Shown here in pieces: positions 31,626 through 34,032 of a DNA stretch of 34,032 nucleotides. A program made the position numbers and the translations under genes. The notes under the pieces were generated by a model. It was given only the letters and a program-made list of their open reading frames with translations, had not been told where the DNA came from and made no database searches. Numbering within the stretch: position 1 is the first letter of the stretch; every line of letters begins with the position of its first letter. Source of the DNA: Chara braunii (lineage: Eukaryota; Streptophyta; Charophyceae; Charales; Characeae); NCBI GenBank assembly GCA_003427395.1, contig BFEA01000560.1, positions 687,386-721,417 on the forward strand. The letters run 5' to 3'.

Positions 31626-32080
31626 GGCTCACCCGTGTTAATCGAAAATCTGCCTGAGTACAGGGCGATGAATGCGTCTATGATCAAAAGGCAATCAATA
31701 TTTGGCTCATCGGTGTTAATCGAAAATTTGCCTGAGTTCAGGGCAGTGAATGCGTCCACGATCAAAAGGCAATCAGTATTTGGCTCATCGGTGTTAATTG
31801 GAAATCAGTCTGAGTTCCGGGTAGTGAATGCGTCTACGATCGAAAGGGAATCAGTATTTGGCTCATCAGTGTTAATTGGAAATTTGTTTGAGTTCGGGCC
31901 AGTGAATGCCTTCAGTTAGTGTTTGGCTCGTCCATGTTAATTGGAGATCGGTCTGAGTTCAGGGCAGTGAATGCTTCTGTGATCAAAAGGCAGTCAGTAT
32001 TTGGCTCATCCGTGACAATTCGAAATTAGTACGAACACAAGGCAGTGAATGCCTCTATGACCGGAAGGCAATCAGTACTC
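31626..32080 (+). repeat. 78-bp minisatellite, about six units, open in frame
   Basis: Units starting GGCTCATCNGTGTTAATNGA begin at 31626, 31704, 31782, 31860, 31925 and 32003, and a decayed one at 32081. Five spacings are exactly 78, and one is 65 through a 13-base loss. Since 78 is 26 codons, the first units read as a repeated peptide (SVLIENLPEFRAVNASTIKR and so on) until a stop at 31919. No ATG context, intron or domain supports a gene. Confidence 0.93.
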
Positions 32081-33159
32081 GGCATGGGTTCATAACCGGG
32101 GAGCAGTGCGACCCCATCTCATGAACCAAATTCGGGCCAGTGATTGGCTCATTGTCAAAATCAGAATCAGGTTTGTGTCCATATGCTGCCCTGGTCGACT
32201 CCCCTAGACGCGCACGCAGAGCAGACCGAATCACACGCGGAGAGACAAAGAAGGTGAGAGAGAGGGAGAGAGAGAGAGTAAGAGAGTGTATGGGAACGCG
32301 TGAGAGAGCACGCAAGTGAGCAGAAGAGAGAGTGTGAGAACGGAAGAGAGTACGAGCAAGGGTATGAGTGAGGGGGTGAGTAAGAGAGAGAGCGAGGAGG
32401 ATGAAACCCGAGTGAGAAAGGGGGCGTGGAGCATAGGCATGAGGGACAACTAGCGCTAACCTGGGCGGGTTTATTGAGATAATTTGCATTGGTTATCGAC
32501 TAAGCAAGTGCCTGCATTTTAAGTCAGATCATTAACTCGTTGTTCACTGTGAAAGACTTCCGTTCACAAACCGTGAGTATATTGAATTCGCATTGGTCAT
32601 TGACAGATCGGGTGCATGTTTTTCGCGTCGTGATTCCAAGTTGTTTCTCTGAAATGATACCGGAAAGTGTTTTATTGTAAGTTGTGCTTAGAAAGGAAAA
32701 AGGGGAGGAATAAGGGCGTGTATGTGGGTGGTAAAAAGGGACGAGTGGTACAGTGCGATGTGCTGTGGACAAAAGGAGGGAGGAAAGGGAGAAACCAGCA
32801 ACACGCCAGATGACGAAAGACAGTAAAAAAAAAAGGGAAACGAGCGAGGGAGCTCGTGCTGGACTACCAGTTTCATCCCTCTGTCGATGCGAGCGACAAC
32901 GGATTAGAGTGAGCGGGTGCGTTTGCGAGTGTGGGCGTAAGTGACAGTGAATGAGCATAACTTTACTCAACCCTATGAGCGATCTCCGGGCGGACCGACT
33001 CGTTTTCGTCGTTTTGTTGGAGGATTGCCAAGCGTGCATTTTGGACGACTGAGAATTATTGAAGACTTACCTACGACAGCTAATCAATCTCAAAAGATTA
33101 AATTCCCTCTTCTTCATTTCTCTTTTGGTTTCCATCCTGAAAAAGATTAGTCTAAACTG
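32081..33159. repeat. GA-rich and mixed low-complexity sequence
   Basis: Purine-rich GAGAG stretches (32245-32410) follow the last minisatellite unit. Beyond 32460 the sequence is mixed, with no recognisable gene. Part of it may lie inside the LTR that ends near 33627. Confidence 0.5.
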
Positions 33160-33627
33160 AAGGGTTGCTGCAGCGGGGACATTGCGTGGCCCCTTATTTC
33201 AAAGTGCATAGGCTGTGCTTTAGTTATGAAATGAAGAGAGGAACGCTCTCTCCTTGAAAACGTGTGTGCGCCAGGTACTGCAGCCTCCGACACCCTACTG
33301 GTCGCTGAGGACCTCGGCAGTGGACGCAGCGAGTGACAGGCACTGTTGCCCATGGCTTCAGCGAACAGTAGGTGACCCCTCCCCGGGTTTCCTCCTACCG
33401 GTACCACTGTCGGTACTAGGCCAGTCCAGTCCAGTCCAGTCAGTCCGCTGGGGGTATACCCCAACCGTTGTTTGTTTTTCATGCATTCTTCACTTTTGCA
33501 CATCTTGGAGCACGTGTGTGTTGAGTCTGCGTCGGAGCTGCGTTGTCCCTTTCAGTTCCATCTCTACCTCCTCCTTCGTCAACCCTTCTTCTCCATCCTG
33601 ACAGACAATCCCGGCGGGTCCGGCACA
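33160..33627 (+). repeat. 3' part of an LTR (element D), left end unknown
   Basis: The sequence stops in ...CCGGCACA directly before a clear primer binding site, so it must be the end of a left-hand LTR. It includes a CAGTC repeat (33421-33445) and a TC-rich end (33540-33600), like the Gypsy-A LTR end. The start is not determinable here. Confidence 0.7.
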
Positions 33628-33628
33628 C

Positions 33629-33646
33629 TGGTATCAGAGCGGGAAC
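33629..33646 (+). promoter_or_regulatory. Primer binding site of element D (initiator tRNA-Met)
   Basis: TGGTATCAGAGCGGGAAC follows the LTR end by one base. It carries the usual plant-type initiator tRNA-Met complement without change. Confidence 0.92.
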
Positions 33647-33864
33647 GGTCCCCACGTCAACCCGCCCACCCTCCCGTAATAGGGAGAAAGCGGTGTAATC
33701 CCGATAGCGGGATTTTCAGGGTTCTGCAAGGCGAAAACAGCGAAATAACGGTGGAAAACGGGAGCGTGCAGAGGCTGACGCGTGGCCAAAAAAAGGAACT
33801 CGCGGCCAAGGCCGCCGCACACACGCACGCGCCCCGCTGGTCCGCCCCACTCCCGGATTACATT
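33647..33864 (+). other. Leader of element D
   Basis: Non-coding sequence after the primer site. The gag of this element would lie beyond the window. Confidence 0.55.
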
Positions 33865-33990
33865 ATTCAAGATCTGAGATGTTCCAGCTGCCAAGGTTTG
33901 AACTTGGGCAGCTGCTGCACATGCGCATTTGTGGCCAGTGCCTTAACACACTGGCCACAGCCACAATATGAGCTCATGTTGTGGCTTGCT
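33865..33990 (-). mobile_element. tRNA-like (Ser/Leu-type) SINE-like sequence (-)
   Basis: On the minus strand, TGGCCAGTGTGTTAAGG is A-box-like (compare GAGTGGTTAAGG of tRNA-Ser) and sits in a perfect 9-bp hairpin (33932-33957). Further on, CCAAGTTCAAACCTTGG (33891-33907) is a perfect T-arm, with a five-pair stem and a seven-base TTCAAAC loop. The spacing suits a tRNA-derived SINE or pseudo-tRNA. Acceptor ends are not evident, so it is not a functional tRNA. Confidence 0.6.
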
Positions 33991-34021
33991 GCTGTTAAAG
34001 AAGTGCCACAGCAGCCATTGA

Positions 34022-34032
34022 CCCCCCCCCCC
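34022..34032. repeat. Poly-C run at window edge
   Basis: The window ends in a run of C. Together with the GA run at the other end, this suggests an entire contig broken at simple repeats. Confidence 0.85.

Noticed and set aside
31626-32080. CRISPR-like array
   Set aside because: The 78-bp units are contiguous with no unique spacers, and the context is eukaryotic transposons. This is a minisatellite.

Overview
This is a eukaryotic window made almost entirely of nested, decayed retrotransposons. I recognise no host gene and no rRNA, CRISPR or bacterial-type operon. Two families dominate: an L1-like LINE (ORF1, then endonuclease, reverse transcriptase and a C-terminal Cys/His finger) and a Ty3/gypsy LTR element (gag, protease, RT, RNase H, integrase, chromodomain-like tail) primed by initiator tRNA-Met. 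From memory of similar repeats, a streptophyte green alga such as Chara fits. That is inference, not proof. Both ends are simple repeats (GA at the left, poly-C at the right), as at contig breaks.

Layout. Positions 1-65 are a GA microsatellite. About 500-10303 is LINE-A (+): a strongly C-rich, G-poor putative 5' leader to about 2700, ORF1 (2720-5178), ORF2 (about 5257-9627) and a 3' UTR. A complete Ty3/gypsy element, Gypsy-A (+), lies at 10304-19967 with two LTRs, PBS, PPT and an AAAG duplication. It is inserted in the LINE-A 3' UTR, which resumes at 19972 and ends in a poly(A) tail at 20505-20528. Next comes Gypsy-B (-), a 3' pol remnant in two pieces (about 20670-21665 and 22605-22845). A tRNA-derived SINE-like unit with target duplications (21464-21610) and a second block with a TATA-like box (about 21665-22605) are inserted in it. 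LINE-B (-) follows at about 22863-29316 and belongs to the same family as LINE-A. Its 3' tail is duplicated, its 3' UTR holds a 354-bp tandem duplication, and an A-rich segment separates the 3' UTR from ORF2.

From 29320 to 33150 lies unclassified repetitive DNA: an AT-rich tandem duplication, a GGTNCGG-rich tract, a 78-bp minisatellite that reads open in frame, and GA-rich stretches. At about 33160-33628 is the 3' part of another LTR, followed by a clear initiator-Met PBS. A second tRNA-like sequence (-) lies near the right edge.

None of the coding regions is intact. They carry in-frame stops, frameshifts and altered catalytic residues (YLND and SNH in Gypsy-A, GHWN in LINE-A, FAND in LINE-B). 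Many of these changes would be explained by C-to-T or G-to-A transitions, as expected of methylated, silenced repeats. The order of events can be read from the nesting: Gypsy-A landed after LINE-A, and the SINE-like unit landed after Gypsy-B. I found no convincing new functional system. The interest lies in the nesting, the LINE family's unusual leader and ORF1 tail, the SINE-like units and the minisatellite.
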